A stretch of 64,000 nucleotides of DNA. It comes from Amycolatopsis cihanbeyliensis (GTDB lineage: Bacteria; Actinomycetota; Actinomycetes; Mycobacteriales; Pseudonocardiaceae). Shown in pieces: positions 1 through 7,755 of this stretch. Each line of letters starts with the position of its first letter. Position 1 is the first letter of the stretch. The notes under the pieces are model-generated. The model was not told where the DNA came from. It worked only from the letters and a program-made list of their open reading frames with translations, and made no database searches. The stretch lies in contig NZ_VFML01000001.1 in the NCBI RefSeq assembly GCF_006715045.1, positions 2,324,501 to 2,388,500 of the forward strand, read 5' to 3'. Both the position numbers and the translations under genes were made by a program.

Positions 1-309
1 TCCACCGAGACGAACGGCGGGTAGTTGCCCTTGAAGTACGCGGTATCCACCACCACGCCCGCGATCACCCCGGGCAGCCCGAGCCGCAGCACGGCCCGGT
101 CCTCGCCACCGTCCCGGCGGCGCCGGGTCTCCCAGCCGTCGTAGACCTGGCCCCTGGGCCCGAAGGTCTCCGGCTGGTGCCGCGGGGTCCACGGGTTGAC
201 CAGGTTCTCCTTCTCCGCGAACAGCTCGTCGCTCGCCCACATCACGGTGCCGCCGAACCGCCGCGAGGCCAGATCCGGTTCCCGTGTCCACTCCGGACGT
301 TCGCTCATT
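1..309 (-). CDS. alc: Allantoicase, N-terminal part (cut by window edge)
   Basis: Hydrolyses allantoate to ureidoglycolate and urea, the step after allantoinase. About 103 N-terminal codons are visible. They contain the family-typical stretches LASRRFGG, FAEKENLV, YDGWETRRRR and VVVDTAYFKGNYPP; the rest lies beyond the left edge. The ATG at 309 is 10 nt downstream of the allB stop, so it is the last visible gene of the hyi-glxR-gcl-allB-alc operon. The family is clear from these motifs, but completeness cannot be judged here. Confidence 0.9.
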
Positions 310-319
310 CGCACCCTCT

Positions 320-1657
320 CTAGTGTTTCGTGCGCCGCAGCAGGTCGCCGTGCGGCTGTTCCCCGGTGACCTCGACCCCGCGCAGCCAGGTTCCGCGGAC
401 CACACCGGACAGCGGCCTGCCGTGGTAGGCGCTCACCGGGTTGCGGTGGTGCAGCGTGGTGGCGTCCACCAGGAACGCCTCGTCCGGCGCGAACACGCAC
501 AGGTCCGCGTCGAGCCCTGGCGCGATCCGGCCCTTGTGCCGCAGGCCGACCTGCCGTGCTGGCCCCTCGGCCATCCAGCGCACCACGTCGGGGAGGCCGA
601 AACCGCGCTGCCGTGCCTGGGTCCACACCGCGGGCAGGCCGAGTTGCAGGCTCGCGATGCCGCCCCAGGCTTTCCCGAAGTCGCCGGTGGCGAAGCACTT
701 GAGCTCCGCGGTGCACGGTGAGTGGTCGCTGACCACGCTGTCGATCACGCCGCCGGCCAGTGCGCGCCACAGCAGCTCCCGGTTGGCCGCCTCCCGGATC
801 GGCGGGCAGCACTTGAACTGGGTGGCCCCGTCCGGGATCTCCTCGGCTGTGAAGCTCAGGTAGTGCGGGCAGGTCTCCACGGTCAGCGGCGCCCCGGCCC
901 GCCGTGCCTCGGCGATCGTGCCGAGCGCGCCCGCGGAGGCCAGGTGCAGGATGTGCGTCCTGGCGCCGGTCGACGCGGCCAGCTCGACCACCCGCGCGAT
1001 CGCCCTGTCCTCGGCCGCGGCCGGGCGGGACCGCAGGAAGTCGGCGTAGCGGTCGCCCTGCGCGGCCGGCGCCTGCTCGATCTCGCCGTGGTCCTCGGCA
1101 TGCACCAGCAGCGGCGTCTCCAGCTCGGCGGCGATCCGGAAGGCCTCCGCCAGCCCAGCGCCGTCCAGCGGAGGGAACTCCTCGACCCCGGAGTCCACGG
1201 TGAAGCATTTGACACCGAACACCCCCGCCTCGTGCAGCCCGGCGAGCTGGTCCAGCTTGCCGGGAATCGCACCGCCCCAGAAGCCGACGTCCACGTACAC
1301 CGCACCGTCCGCCGCCGCCCGCTTCGTGCCGAGCGAGGCGGGGTCCACGGTCGGCGGCAGGCTGTTCAGCGGCATGTCGATGATGGTGGTGATGCCGCCC
1401 GCGGCCGCGGCCCTCGTCGCCGTCGCGAAACCCTCCCACTCCTGCCTACCGGGGTCGTTGACGTGCACGTGGGTGTCCACCAGCCCGGGAAGCAGGACCG
1501 CGTCGCGGCCGAGCTCGACGACGCGGCCACCGGAGAGGTCCGCGTCGAACGGTTCCACGGCCACGATCCGACCACCCGCCACACCAACCGTGCAGGCGAT
1601 CTCACCTTCCGCGGTCACCGCTCGACGCGCGTGGAAGACCAAATCAAGTTCCGTCAC
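320..1657 (-). CDS. allB: Allantoinase
   Basis: Cytoplasmic metal-dependent cyclic amidohydrolase opening allantoin to allantoate. The 445-aa length is normal for AllB. The metal motif DTHVHVND lies near residue 60, a carboxylated-Lys-type segment GVKCFTVDSG near 150, further ligands in LLVHAED and LHLASAG, and the catalytic DHSPCT near 310. It starts 13 nt after the gcl stop and ends 10 nt before alc, inside one minus-strand operon. Dihydropyrimidinase or hydantoinase are relatives, but the neighbours (alc, gcl, uraD) favour allantoinase. Confidence 0.93.
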   Translation of the reverse strand: MTELDLVFHARRAVTAEGEIACTVGVAGGRIVAVEPFDADLSGGRVVELGRDAVLLPGLVDTHVHVNDPGRQEWEGFATATRAAAAGGITTIIDMPLNSLPPTVDPASLGTKRAAADGAVYVDVGFWGGAIPGKLDQLAGLHEAGVFGVKCFTVDSGVEEFPPLDGAGLAEAFRIAAELETPLLVHAEDHGEIEQAPAAQGDRYADFLRSRPAAAEDRAIARVVELAASTGARTHILHLASAGALGTIAEARRAGAPLTVETCPHYLSFTAEEIPDGATQFKCCPPIREAANRELLWRALAGGVIDSVVSDHSPCTAELKCFATGDFGKAWGGIASLQLGLPAVWTQARQRGFGLPDVVRWMAEGPARQVGLRHKGRIAPGLDADLCVFAPDEAFLVDATTLHHRNPVSAYHGRPLSGVVRGTWLRGVEVTGEQPHGDLLRRTKH

Positions 1658-1670
1658 ACGATCTACTCAA

Positions 1671-3365
1671 TCATGTGACCGGATCGAACTCGACCACGTT
1701 GTCCAAAGCCGTTCCCATCGCCGCGTTGGCCTCGCGCTCGATCATGACCTCCACCAGCACCGGGCGGCTGGTCCGCTCGGCCTCCTTGCGGGCCCATTCC
1801 AGCGAGGGCCGGATCTCGCCCGCCTCCAGCACCCGGGTCCCCGAGCAGCCGTAGGCCTGCATGATCTTGACGTTGTCCGTGCCGTAGCTGTCGTAGTGGA
1901 TGTCCACCTGGTAGTTCATCCCGTACCCCAGCTCGGCCTGCCGGATCAGGCCGAGGTACTCGTTGTTCAGCATGACCAGCACGAACGGCACGTCGTACTG
2001 CGCGGCCACCGCGAGCTCCTCCACCAGGAACTGGAAGGAGTAGTCGCCGACCACGCCGACCACCTCGGCGTCCGGGCGGGCCTTCTTCACCCCGATCGCC
2101 GCCGGGATCTCCCAGCCGAGTGGGCCCGCCTGCCCGCACACCTGGTAGTGCCGCGGCTTGTGCGCGCGCTGGAACTGTCCGGACCAGATCTGGTACAGCC
2201 CGATCGCGGTGACGAAGTAGGTGTCCTCGCCATAGGTGTCGTTGATCTCGGCGAACACTCGCGGTGCCTTGATCGGGGCCTCGTCGAAGTCCGCCCTGCG
2301 GGGCAGTTCCCGTTTCAACGCGGTCAGCCGGTGCACCCAGGCCCGCCCCGCACGCGGCGCGCCGCGACGCCGCGCCGCGGCGAGCAGCTCGGCAAGGAAC
2401 GCCCCGGTGTCGGAGACGATGCCGAGATCCGGCCCGAAGACCCTGCCGATCTGGGTCGGCTCGATGTCCACGTGGATGAACGTGCGCTCGCCCCGGTAGA
2501 CCTCCAGCGTCCCGGTGTGCCGGTCGCCGAACCGGGCACCCAGCGCCAGCACCAGATCGGACTCGAGGAAGGCGGCGTTGGCCCAGCGCTGGGAGGTCTG
2601 GATCCCGGCCATCCCGGCGAACAGCTCATGGTCCTCGGGGAAGGTGCCCTTGCCCATCAGGGTCACCCCCACCGGGATGCCGAGCCGCTCGGCCACCGCG
2701 CGCAGCCGCTCGCTCGCCTCGCCGAGCACCACGCCGCCGCCGGCGAGGATCAACGGCCGCTGCGCCGCGAGCAGCAGGTCCAGAGCGCGTTCCACCCTCG
2801 CCGGTTGCGGGAGCACGGCTGCCACCGGCAGCGGGGCGTCGATGCTGGAGTCCCACTCGATGTCCTGCCGCTGCACATCCAGCGGGAGGTCGATGAGGAC
2901 CGGCCCTGGGCGGCCGGAGCGGGCGATCCGGAACGCCTCGCGGAAGATCCAGGGCGCCTGTGCCGCCTCCCTCACCTGGACCGCCCATTTGGTCACCGGC
3001 TTGGCGATCTCGACGATGTCCACCGCCTGGAAGGCCTCCTGATGGAGCTTTGTCGACACGGCTTGGCCGGTGATGCACAGGATCGGGATGGAGTCCGCCT
3101 GCGCGGTGTACAGCCCGGTGATCATGTTCGTGCCCGCGGGTCCCGAGGTGCCGATGGCCACGCCCACGTTTCCCGTGGTGCGCGCCCAGCCGTCGGCCAT
3201 GTGCGTGGCACCTTCCTCGTGCCGCACCACCAGATGCTCGACCCCGCTGCCCTGGAGCGCCTGGTAGAGCGGGAGTATGGCGGCGCCGGGACACCCGAAA
3301 GCGGTGTCCACCCCCTCGCTGGCGAGCACGTCGACAACGGCCTGCATGGCCGGAACTCTCGGCAT
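1671..3365 (-). CDS. gcl: Glyoxylate carboligase (tartronate-semialdehyde synthase)
   Basis: ThDP/FAD-dependent enzyme joining two glyoxylates to tartronate semialdehyde with CO2 release. At 564 aa it has the expected N-terminal Pyr domain (GCPGAAILPLYQAL), central domain and C-terminal PP domain (CGQAGPLGWEIPAA, GDYSFQFLVEELAV). The C-terminus, MGTALDNVVEF, is Gcl-specific. Odd point: at the position of E. coli Val51 (motif RHVEGA) this protein has RHEEGA, so Glu50 restores the glutamate of acetolactate-synthase-type enzymes. It lies between glxR (12-nt gap) and allB in the operon. Acetolactate synthase is unlikely given the C-terminus and neighbours. Confidence 0.92.
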   Translation of the reverse strand: MPRVPAMQAVVDVLASEGVDTAFGCPGAAILPLYQALQGSGVEHLVVRHEEGATHMADGWARTTGNVGVAIGTSGPAGTNMITGLYTAQADSIPILCITGQAVSTKLHQEAFQAVDIVEIAKPVTKWAVQVREAAQAPWIFREAFRIARSGRPGPVLIDLPLDVQRQDIEWDSSIDAPLPVAAVLPQPARVERALDLLLAAQRPLILAGGGVVLGEASERLRAVAERLGIPVGVTLMGKGTFPEDHELFAGMAGIQTSQRWANAAFLESDLVLALGARFGDRHTGTLEVYRGERTFIHVDIEPTQIGRVFGPDLGIVSDTGAFLAELLAAARRRGAPRAGRAWVHRLTALKRELPRRADFDEAPIKAPRVFAEINDTYGEDTYFVTAIGLYQIWSGQFQRAHKPRHYQVCGQAGPLGWEIPAAIGVKKARPDAEVVGVVGDYSFQFLVEELAVAAQYDVPFVLVMLNNEYLGLIRQAELGYGMNYQVDIHYDSYGTDNVKIMQAYGCSGTRVLEAGEIRPSLEWARKEAERTSRPVLVEVMIEREANAAMGTALDNVVEFDPVT

Positions 3366-3377
3366 GGTCTCTCCCGC

Positions 3378-4253
3378 TTATCGGCCGGAAAGCTGCTCGG
3401 TGACGGTGAGCAGCGCGGAGTGGTCCAGTGAGCCGTTGCCCATCGCCCGTGCCGCCGCGACGAGTTGGGCGACCAGGCCGGTCAGCGGCAGGGACACCTC
3501 GGCCTGGCGCGCGGCGGCCAGTGCGATGCCCATGTCCTTGTGGTGCAGGTCGATCCGGAATCCCGGCTCGAACCGGCGGGCCACCATCGACTCGCGTTTC
3601 AGCTCCAGGATCCGGCTGCCCGCCAGACCGCCCGCCAGCACGTCCAGGCCGGTGGCCGCGTCCACCCCGGAGGCCTCGAGCAGCACGATCGCCTCGCCGA
3701 CCAGACCGTAGGTCCCGCCGACCACGAGCTGGTTCGCGGCCTTGACCACCTGGCCCGCACCATGTGGTCCGACGTGCGCGACGGTCGTGCCGAGCGAGTC
3801 GAACAGCGGCTTCGCCGCGGCGAAGTCTCCCCCCTCGCCACCGACCATGATGGACAGTGCGGCCTGCTTCGCCCCGGCCTCGCCGCCGGAGACCGGCGCG
3901 TCCAGCACCCGCACGCCCCGCTCGGCTCCGACCTTCGCCAGCTCCACCGAGGTCTCCGGCCGGATCGTGCTCATGTCGATCAGCAGGGTGTCCGGTTTGG
4001 CGACCTCCAGCACCCCGCCCGCGCCGAGCGCGACCTGCTCGACCTGCGGGTGGTTGGGCAGCATGGTGATCACCACATCGGCGCCGGCCACGGTGTCGGC
4101 CACGCTGCCCGCGACGCGCCCGCCCACGGAACGCAGCTTGTCCACCGCCTCCGTACTGAGGTCGTAGCCGGCGACCACGTGCCCGGCCGCGGCGAGGTGA
4201 CCGGCCATCGGGCCGCCCATGATGCCGAGCCCGATGAATCCCACGTTCGTCAT
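3378..4253 (-). CDS. glxR: 2-hydroxy-3-oxopropionate (tartronate semialdehyde) reductase
   Basis: Beta-hydroxyacid dehydrogenase reducing tartronate semialdehyde to D-glycerate. It is 291 aa from the ATG at 4253. The N-terminal NAD(P)-binding motif is GFIGLGIMGGPMA; the substrate loop is DAPVSGGEAGA; the catalytic Lys is in GAGQVVKAANQ. The ATG overlaps the hyi stop by one base (TGATG). A longer open frame runs upstream but lacks family similarity, so this start is preferred. The gene acts directly on the Gcl product made by its downstream neighbour. Confidence 0.93.
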   Translation of the reverse strand: MTNVGFIGLGIMGGPMAGHLAAAGHVVAGYDLSTEAVDKLRSVGGRVAGSVADTVAGADVVITMLPNHPQVEQVALGAGGVLEVAKPDTLLIDMSTIRPETSVELAKVGAERGVRVLDAPVSGGEAGAKQAALSIMVGGEGGDFAAAKPLFDSLGTTVAHVGPHGAGQVVKAANQLVVGGTYGLVGEAIVLLEASGVDAATGLDVLAGGLAGSRILELKRESMVARRFEPGFRIDLHHKDMGIALAAARQAEVSLPLTGLVAQLVAAARAMGNGSLDHSALLTVTEQLSGR

Positions 4254-5068
4254 CACAGTCCCCTTCTTTCGTGCGAAAGCCATCCGAACGACTCCGAGCT
4301 GGGTCCGCTCGGCTTGTACTCCAGGCCGACGAATCCCCGGTATCCGGCGGCCTCCAGCGCGGCGAGGTGGCGGTGGATGTCCAGCGATCCGGTGCCCGGC
4401 TCGTTGCGCCCGGGTGCGTCGGCGATCTGCACATGGCCGATGCGCGAGCCGTGCTCGGCGGCCAGCGCGTCCAGGTCGTCGGAGTTGACGGCGAGGTGGT
4501 AGAGGTCGGCGAGCAGGAACACGTTGTCCCGGCCCGCCTTGTCCACGACCGCCAGCGCGTCGGCCACGGTGCGCAGCGGGTACCGGGGCGCCCCGGACAG
4601 CGGTTCCAGCACCACCCGCGCGCCGATCCGCGCCGCCGCGGTCGCCGCGAGGTCGAGGTTCGCCAGCGCCAGATCGTCCTGTGTGGATGGTGTTGTTCCC
4701 TCGATCCGGTTGCCGTACAGCGCGTTGAAGCACCGGCAGCCCAACTGCTCGCCGAGCCCGATCGCGATGTCCACGCTGTCGGCGAACTCGGATTCCCTGC
4801 CGGCCCAGGACAGCAGCCCGCGATCACCGCCGGCCATATCTCCGGCGAAGAAGTTCAACCCGACCAGCGTGACTCCGGCGTCATTGGCCGCGCGGGCGAA
4901 CTCGGTGACCTCCCTGTCGCCGGGAGCCGCGCGCGTGAACGGCCACCAGAACTCGACCGCGTCGAAGCCCAGCGCCCTGGCCGCCGCGGGCCTGCGCAGC
5001 AGGGGTAACTCGGTGAACAGGACCGACAGGTTCACGTCGTAGCGCAGGTCGTGACCCGGTTCGCTCAT
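4253..5068 (-). CDS. hyi: Hydroxypyruvate isomerase
   Basis: TIM-barrel (AP endonuclease 2-like) enzyme interconverting hydroxypyruvate and tartronate semialdehyde. It is 271 aa from the ATG at 5068, preceded by GAGGTG six bases upstream. Visible motifs are FDAVEFWWPF near the N-terminus, LNFFAGDMAGGDRGL, the metal-binding Glu in VVLEPLS, and GLEYKPSG near the C-terminus. It is the first gene of the glyoxylate/allantoin operon. The open frame continues upstream on the minus strand without similarity. A 15-bp dyad at 5086-5100 lies just before its start. Confidence 0.92.
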   Translation of the reverse strand: MSEPGHDLRYDVNLSVLFTELPLLRRPAAARALGFDAVEFWWPFTRAAPGDREVTEFARAANDAGVTLVGLNFFAGDMAGGDRGLLSWAGRESEFADSVDIAIGLGEQLGCRCFNALYGNRIEGTTPSTQDDLALANLDLAATAAARIGARVVLEPLSGAPRYPLRTVADALAVVDKAGRDNVFLLADLYHLAVNSDDLDALAAEHGSRIGHVQIADAPGRNEPGTGSLDIHRHLAALEAAGYRGFVGLEYKPSGPSSESFGWLSHERRGL

Positions 5069-5085
5069 CCGGCACCTCGCAGTCA

Positions 5086-5100
5086 TTTCGTAATACGAAA
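5086..5100. promoter_or_regulatory. Candidate IclR-type operator between hyi and the divergent regulator
   Basis: Perfect dyad TTTCGT-AAT-ACGAAA in the short divergent region, 18 nt upstream of the hyi start. It shares the pattern TTnCGnnATnCnnAA with the aceB-side reading of the site at 20746-20760, and a looser match with 5718-5732. A palindrome in this position fits an operator; the identity of its regulator is inferred. Confidence 0.6.
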
Positions 5101-5129
5101 ACTTGATTTCACATGACGACAGTAGCGCT

Positions 5130-5639
5130 GTGGCTGAGGTCTCGTCAACGGGATACCGTTCCCGCGTGGAGCTGGAAGTCGAGTTCACGAGCGAGCCGTT
5201 CCGCGGCGAGGGCGAGCCGCCGGACCACGCGGTACGTGCCGAGCGGGCGGCGACCCTGGCCGGGCTGACCACGGATTTCGGGCCGCTCGGCACGGCCGCG
5301 CGCGGCGAGCGGGAGGCCGTGCTGGACGCCCTGCCCGCGATCGCGCGGGCGGCGCTGGACGGGGGCGCCACCCGGCTGACCCTGCGCCTGCGCCGGGAGG
5401 GCGAGGGATCCCCGACCGCGACGGAGCCCGCCAGCGTGCTCGACCGGTTCGTGCACGAGGTCGAGGCCGAGCTGGGCAGCCCGCTGGCCGAGCTGGACCG
5501 GGCGGGCAAGCAGCGGGCGGTCCGGTTACTGGACGAGCGCGGGGCGTTCCAGCTACGCAAATCCGTGGCCGCGGTCGCGGAGTCGCTCGGCGTCACCCGG
5601 TTCACCGTGTACAACTACCTGAACCGGGAGGACCCCTGA
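5130..5639 (+). CDS. Fusion regulator: MTH1187/YkoF-like domain plus DauR-type HTH
   Basis: 169 aa from the GTG at 5130; TTG 5103 and GTG 5166 are in-frame alternatives and no ribosome site decides. Residues about 13-95 (VELEVEFTSEPF, GPLGTAARGE, AALDGGATRLTLRL) look like the ferredoxin-like MTH1187/YkoF thiamine-binding fold. The C-terminal 55 residues (LDERGAFQLRKSVAAVAE, LGVTRFTVYNYLN) look like the YheO/DauR family HTH. It lies divergent from hyi and 107 nt ahead of uraD, so a role in purine or glyoxylate control is plausible. Ligand and targets are unknown; the N-terminal assignment is by pattern only. Confidence 0.7.
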   Translation: MAEVSSTGYRSRVELEVEFTSEPFRGEGEPPDHAVRAERAATLAGLTTDFGPLGTAARGEREAVLDALPAIARAALDGGATRLTLRLRREGEGSPTATEPASVLDRFVHEVEAELGSPLAELDRAGKQRAVRLLDERGAFQLRKSVAAVAESLGVTRFTVYNYLNREDP

Positions 5640-5667
5640 GCCACACAAGATCGTTTTCAACAAAGTG

Positions 5668-5696
5668 TTGACGACCGCCCGAGCCGGTCGTACTGT
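5668..5696 (+). promoter_or_regulatory. Putative sigma70-type promoter of uraD
   Basis: TTGACG (5668-5673), 17-nt spacer, TACTGT (5691-5696), about 50 nt before the uraD ATG. Spacing and hexamers fit a housekeeping promoter. A further dyad, AACCAG (5704-5709) / CTGGTT (5735-5740), brackets the expected early transcript and encloses the candidate operator at 5718-5732. Confidence 0.6.
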
Positions 5697-5717
5697 TCTC
5701 GAAAACCAGAATTTCGT

Positions 5718-5732
5718 TTCCGCGATATAGAA
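5718..5732. promoter_or_regulatory. Candidate IclR-type operator upstream of uraD
   Basis: TTCCGCGATATAGAA, an imperfect 15-bp dyad just downstream of the predicted uraD promoter. It matches the reverse complement of the aceB/iclR site (TTCCGCTATGCAGAA) at 12 of 15 positions. It is therefore a strong candidate for a shared operator that represses by blocking early elongation. Confidence 0.55.
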
Positions 5733-5746
5733 AACTGGTTGTCGCG

Positions 5747-6268
5747 ATGTCATCTTCTTCGCAGGCGAACCCGCTGGGGCTGGCCGAGTTCAACACCGCC
5801 GATCCGGAGCGACTGCGGCCACTGCTCACCGAATGCCTTGCGGTGCGGCGCTGGGTGGATGCGGTACTGGCCGGGCGGCCCTACCCCGACCACCGGGCGT
5901 TGCTGGACGCGGCGGACGCCGCGGCGCCCCTGCTGCCGGACGAGATCCGCGGCGCGATGAAGGCGCACCCGCGGATCGGTGCGCGGGTGCGCACCGCGAG
6001 CTGGTCGGCCGCCGAGCAGTCCGGTGTGGATGACGAGACCGCGGAGTCGTTCCGTGCCGCCAACCTCGAGTACGAGCGCAGGTTCGGCCACGTGTACCTG
6101 GTGTGCGCGAGCGGCCGGGACGGCGCCGAGTTGCTCGCCGACCTGCGGGCGCGACTGGCCAACGAGCCCGGTACCGAGCTGGCGGTCGCCGGCAGGGAGC
6201 TGATCGAGATCGCACGGCTGCGCTTGGGAAAGGCGGTACGCCCGATGAGTGAAGGAGCCGAGGCATGA
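5747..6268 (+). CDS. uraD: OHCU decarboxylase
   Basis: Decarboxylates 2-oxo-4-hydroxy-4-carboxy-5-ureidoimidazoline to S-allantoin, the last step of urate breakdown. It is 173 aa, usual for the family. The catalytic His is in KAHPRIGAR (His74), and NLEYERRFGHVYLVCASGR is the second signature. It is first of uraD-uraH-uricase on the plus strand. There is no clear Shine-Dalgarno before the ATG at 5747. Confidence 0.93.
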   Translation: MSSSSQANPLGLAEFNTADPERLRPLLTECLAVRRWVDAVLAGRPYPDHRALLDAADAAAPLLPDEIRGAMKAHPRIGARVRTASWSAAEQSGVDDETAESFRAANLEYERRFGHVYLVCASGRDGAELLADLRARLANEPGTELAVAGRELIEIARLRLGKAVRPMSEGAEA

Positions 6269-6344
6269 GTCGCGAAGGCGACGACGAGCGAGCATCGCAG
6301 GTCCGGCCCACGGGCCGAGGAGCGCAGCGAGGAGAAGTCGAGCC
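6269..6344 (+). repeat. GAGCGCAGCGAGGAG-type leader between uraD and uraH
   Basis: The 76-bp spacer repeats short words: GAGGCATGAGTC at the uraD end and GAGCCATGAGTC at the uraH start, with GACGAGCGAGCAT and GAGCGCAGCGAGGAG between. It also holds the palindrome CGGCCCACGGGCCG. The GAGGAGAAG near its 3' end serves as the uraH ribosome site. It looks like a small dispersed actinobacterial element inserted in the operon. Confidence 0.45.
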
Positions 6345-6668
6345 ATGAGTCTCGTGACCACCCACGTACTGGACACCGCGGCCGGGCGACCGGCCGCCGG
6401 GGTGCCGGTCCGGCTGGAGTCCCGCGGCGAGGACTGGGAGACCCTCGCCTCCGCCCGCACCGACGAGGACGGCCGCGCCCGCGAACTCGGCCCTGACCAC
6501 CTACCGGAAGGCGTGTACCGGCTGGTCTTCGACACCGCCGCCTATCACGGCGAGCGGGCCTTCTTCCCGGAGGTCACGGTGTGCTTCCGGATCACCGACG
6601 GGCAGGCGCACCACCACGTGCCGATCCTGCTCAGCCCGTTCGCCTTCTCCACCTACCGAGGGAGCTGA
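6345..6668 (+). CDS. uraH: 5-hydroxyisourate hydrolase (transthyretin-like)
   Basis: Hydrolyses 5-hydroxyisourate, the uricase product, to OHCU. It is 107 aa from the ATG at 6345, which has GAGGAGAAG upstream. Family marks are THVLDTAAGRPA at the N-terminus (catalytic His7), the Arg in YRLVFDT, and the C-terminal YRGS tetrapeptide that separates HIU hydrolases from transthyretins. Its stop is two bases before the uricase GTG, so the two are translationally linked. Confidence 0.95.
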   Translation: MSLVTTHVLDTAAGRPAAGVPVRLESRGEDWETLASARTDEDGRARELGPDHLPEGVYRLVFDTAAYHGERAFFPEVTVCFRITDGQAHHHVPILLSPFAFSTYRGS

Positions 6669-6670
6669 CC

Positions 6671-7558
6671 GTGGGCATCACCCTGGGACCCAACCAGTAC
6701 GGCAAGGCCGAGGTCCGGCTGGTCACCGTGCGCAGGGACGGGCCGACGCACCACCTCAAGGACCTCACGGTGTCCACCGCGCTACGCGGCGACCTCGCGG
6801 CGACACACCTTTCCGGGGACAACTCCGCGGTCGTCGCCACGGACACGCAGAAGAACACCGTGTACGCCTTCGCCAAGGAGGAACCGGTCGGCGAGATCGA
6901 GGACTTCGCGCTGCGGCTGGGCCGGCACTTCGTGGCCGATTTCGAGCACATCACCGGCGCGCGGATACTGATCGAGGAACACGGCTGGGACCGGATCGAG
7001 GCCGGCGGTAGCCCGCAGGACCACGCCTTCTCCCGCGCCGGTTCGGAGCGGCGCACCACCGCGGTGACCGTGCGGGACGGTGACGCCTGGGTGGTCTCCG
7101 GCCTGACCGACCTGGTGGTGCTGAAGTCCACCGGCTCGGAGTTCCACGGTTTCCCGCGGGACCGCTACACCACCCTCGCCGAGACCACGGACCGCGTCCT
7201 GGCCACCGCAGTCACCGCCCGCTGGCGCCACACCGGGCTGGGCGTGGACTGGGGCGCGAGCTTCCCGGAGATCCGCCGCATCCTGCTGGAGACCTTCGCC
7301 ACCCAGCACAGCCTCTCCCTGCAGCAAACGTTGTACGCGATGGGCGAGGCGGTGCTGCGCGAGCGGGCGGAGGTCGCCGAGGTGCGCCTCTCGCTCCCGA
7401 ACAAGCACCACTTCCTGGTCGACCTTTCCCCTTTCGGCCTCACCAACGACAACGAGGTCTTCCACGCCGCCGACCGGCCGTACGGCTTGATCGAGGGCAG
7501 CGTCCTGCGCGAGGGCGCGCCGGACCCCGGCCCCGCCTGGCACACCGACGCCTTCTGA
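6671..7558 (+). CDS. uox: Urate oxidase (uricase)
   Basis: Cofactor-free oxidation of urate to 5-hydroxyisourate. It is 295 aa from the GTG at 6671, and the start GITLGPNQYGKAEVRLV matches uricase N-termini. The first T-fold half carries the catalytic Lys (NQYGKAEV) and Thr (VVATDTQKNTVY). The second half carries KSTGSEFHGF, LQQTLYAMGE and the His of LPNKHHF. The C-terminus does not end in a peroxisomal-type SKL, as expected for a bacterium. It is last of the uraD-uraH-uox operon, and repeat array A follows the stop at once. Confidence 0.95.
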   Translation: MGITLGPNQYGKAEVRLVTVRRDGPTHHLKDLTVSTALRGDLAATHLSGDNSAVVATDTQKNTVYAFAKEEPVGEIEDFALRLGRHFVADFEHITGARILIEEHGWDRIEAGGSPQDHAFSRAGSERRTTAVTVRDGDAWVVSGLTDLVVLKSTGSEFHGFPRDRYTTLAETTDRVLATAVTARWRHTGLGVDWGASFPEIRRILLETFATQHSLSLQQTLYAMGEAVLRERAEVAEVRLSLPNKHHFLVDLSPFGLTNDNEVFHAADRPYGLIEGSVLREGAPDPGPAWHTDAF

Positions 7559-7570
7559 CCGTCCGCCAAC

Positions 7571-7738
7571 AGCCAACTCGGTTACCTGAGCAGCAAACAC
7601 GGTTACCTGAGCGGCCAACACGCCGCGTCCAGCGTGTTGGCCCTCCACGTAGGCGAGTTTGCCGCCTGCGTTGGCGAGTTTGCCGCCTGCGTTGGCGAGT
7701 TTGCCGCCTGCGTTGGCGAGTTTGCTGTTCCCGTACCG
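7571..7738. repeat. 21-bp repeat array A, two-sided (3 + 5 units)
   Basis: Eight units in exact 21-nt register. Three forward units start at 7571, 7592 and 7613; five inverted units start at 7634, 7655, 7676, 7697 and 7718. The unit is a 9-nt core GGCAAACTC or GGCAAACAC (with A/G and C variants) plus a 12-nt tail near GCCTACGTGAGC. Within each arm the CTC cores are outside and CAC cores face the inversion centre. The centre folds into a perfect hairpin, 7613-7642. The array lies 12 nt behind the uricase stop and ahead of the permease gene. Confidence 0.9.
7613..7642 (+). terminator. Perfect hairpin at the centre of array A
   Basis: GGCCAACACGC (7613-7623), 8-nt loop, GCGTGTTGGCC (7632-7642). 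It lies 54 nt behind the uricase stop. There is no U-tract, so it would act as an intrinsic-like actinobacterial terminator or mRNA end-protecting hairpin. It is built from the two repeat units that face each other. Confidence 0.6.
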
Positions 7739-7755
7739 AAACTGGGGAGGCTGCC

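Noticed and set aside
1200..3431. 743-aa open frame on the plus strand
   Set aside because: Antisense to allB and gcl, whose products are clear; no domain is recognisable in it.
7571..7738. CRISPR array
   Set aside because: The period is 21 nt with no unique spacers, orientation flips inside the array, and there are no cas genes. The pattern is a tandem/inverted intergenic repeat.
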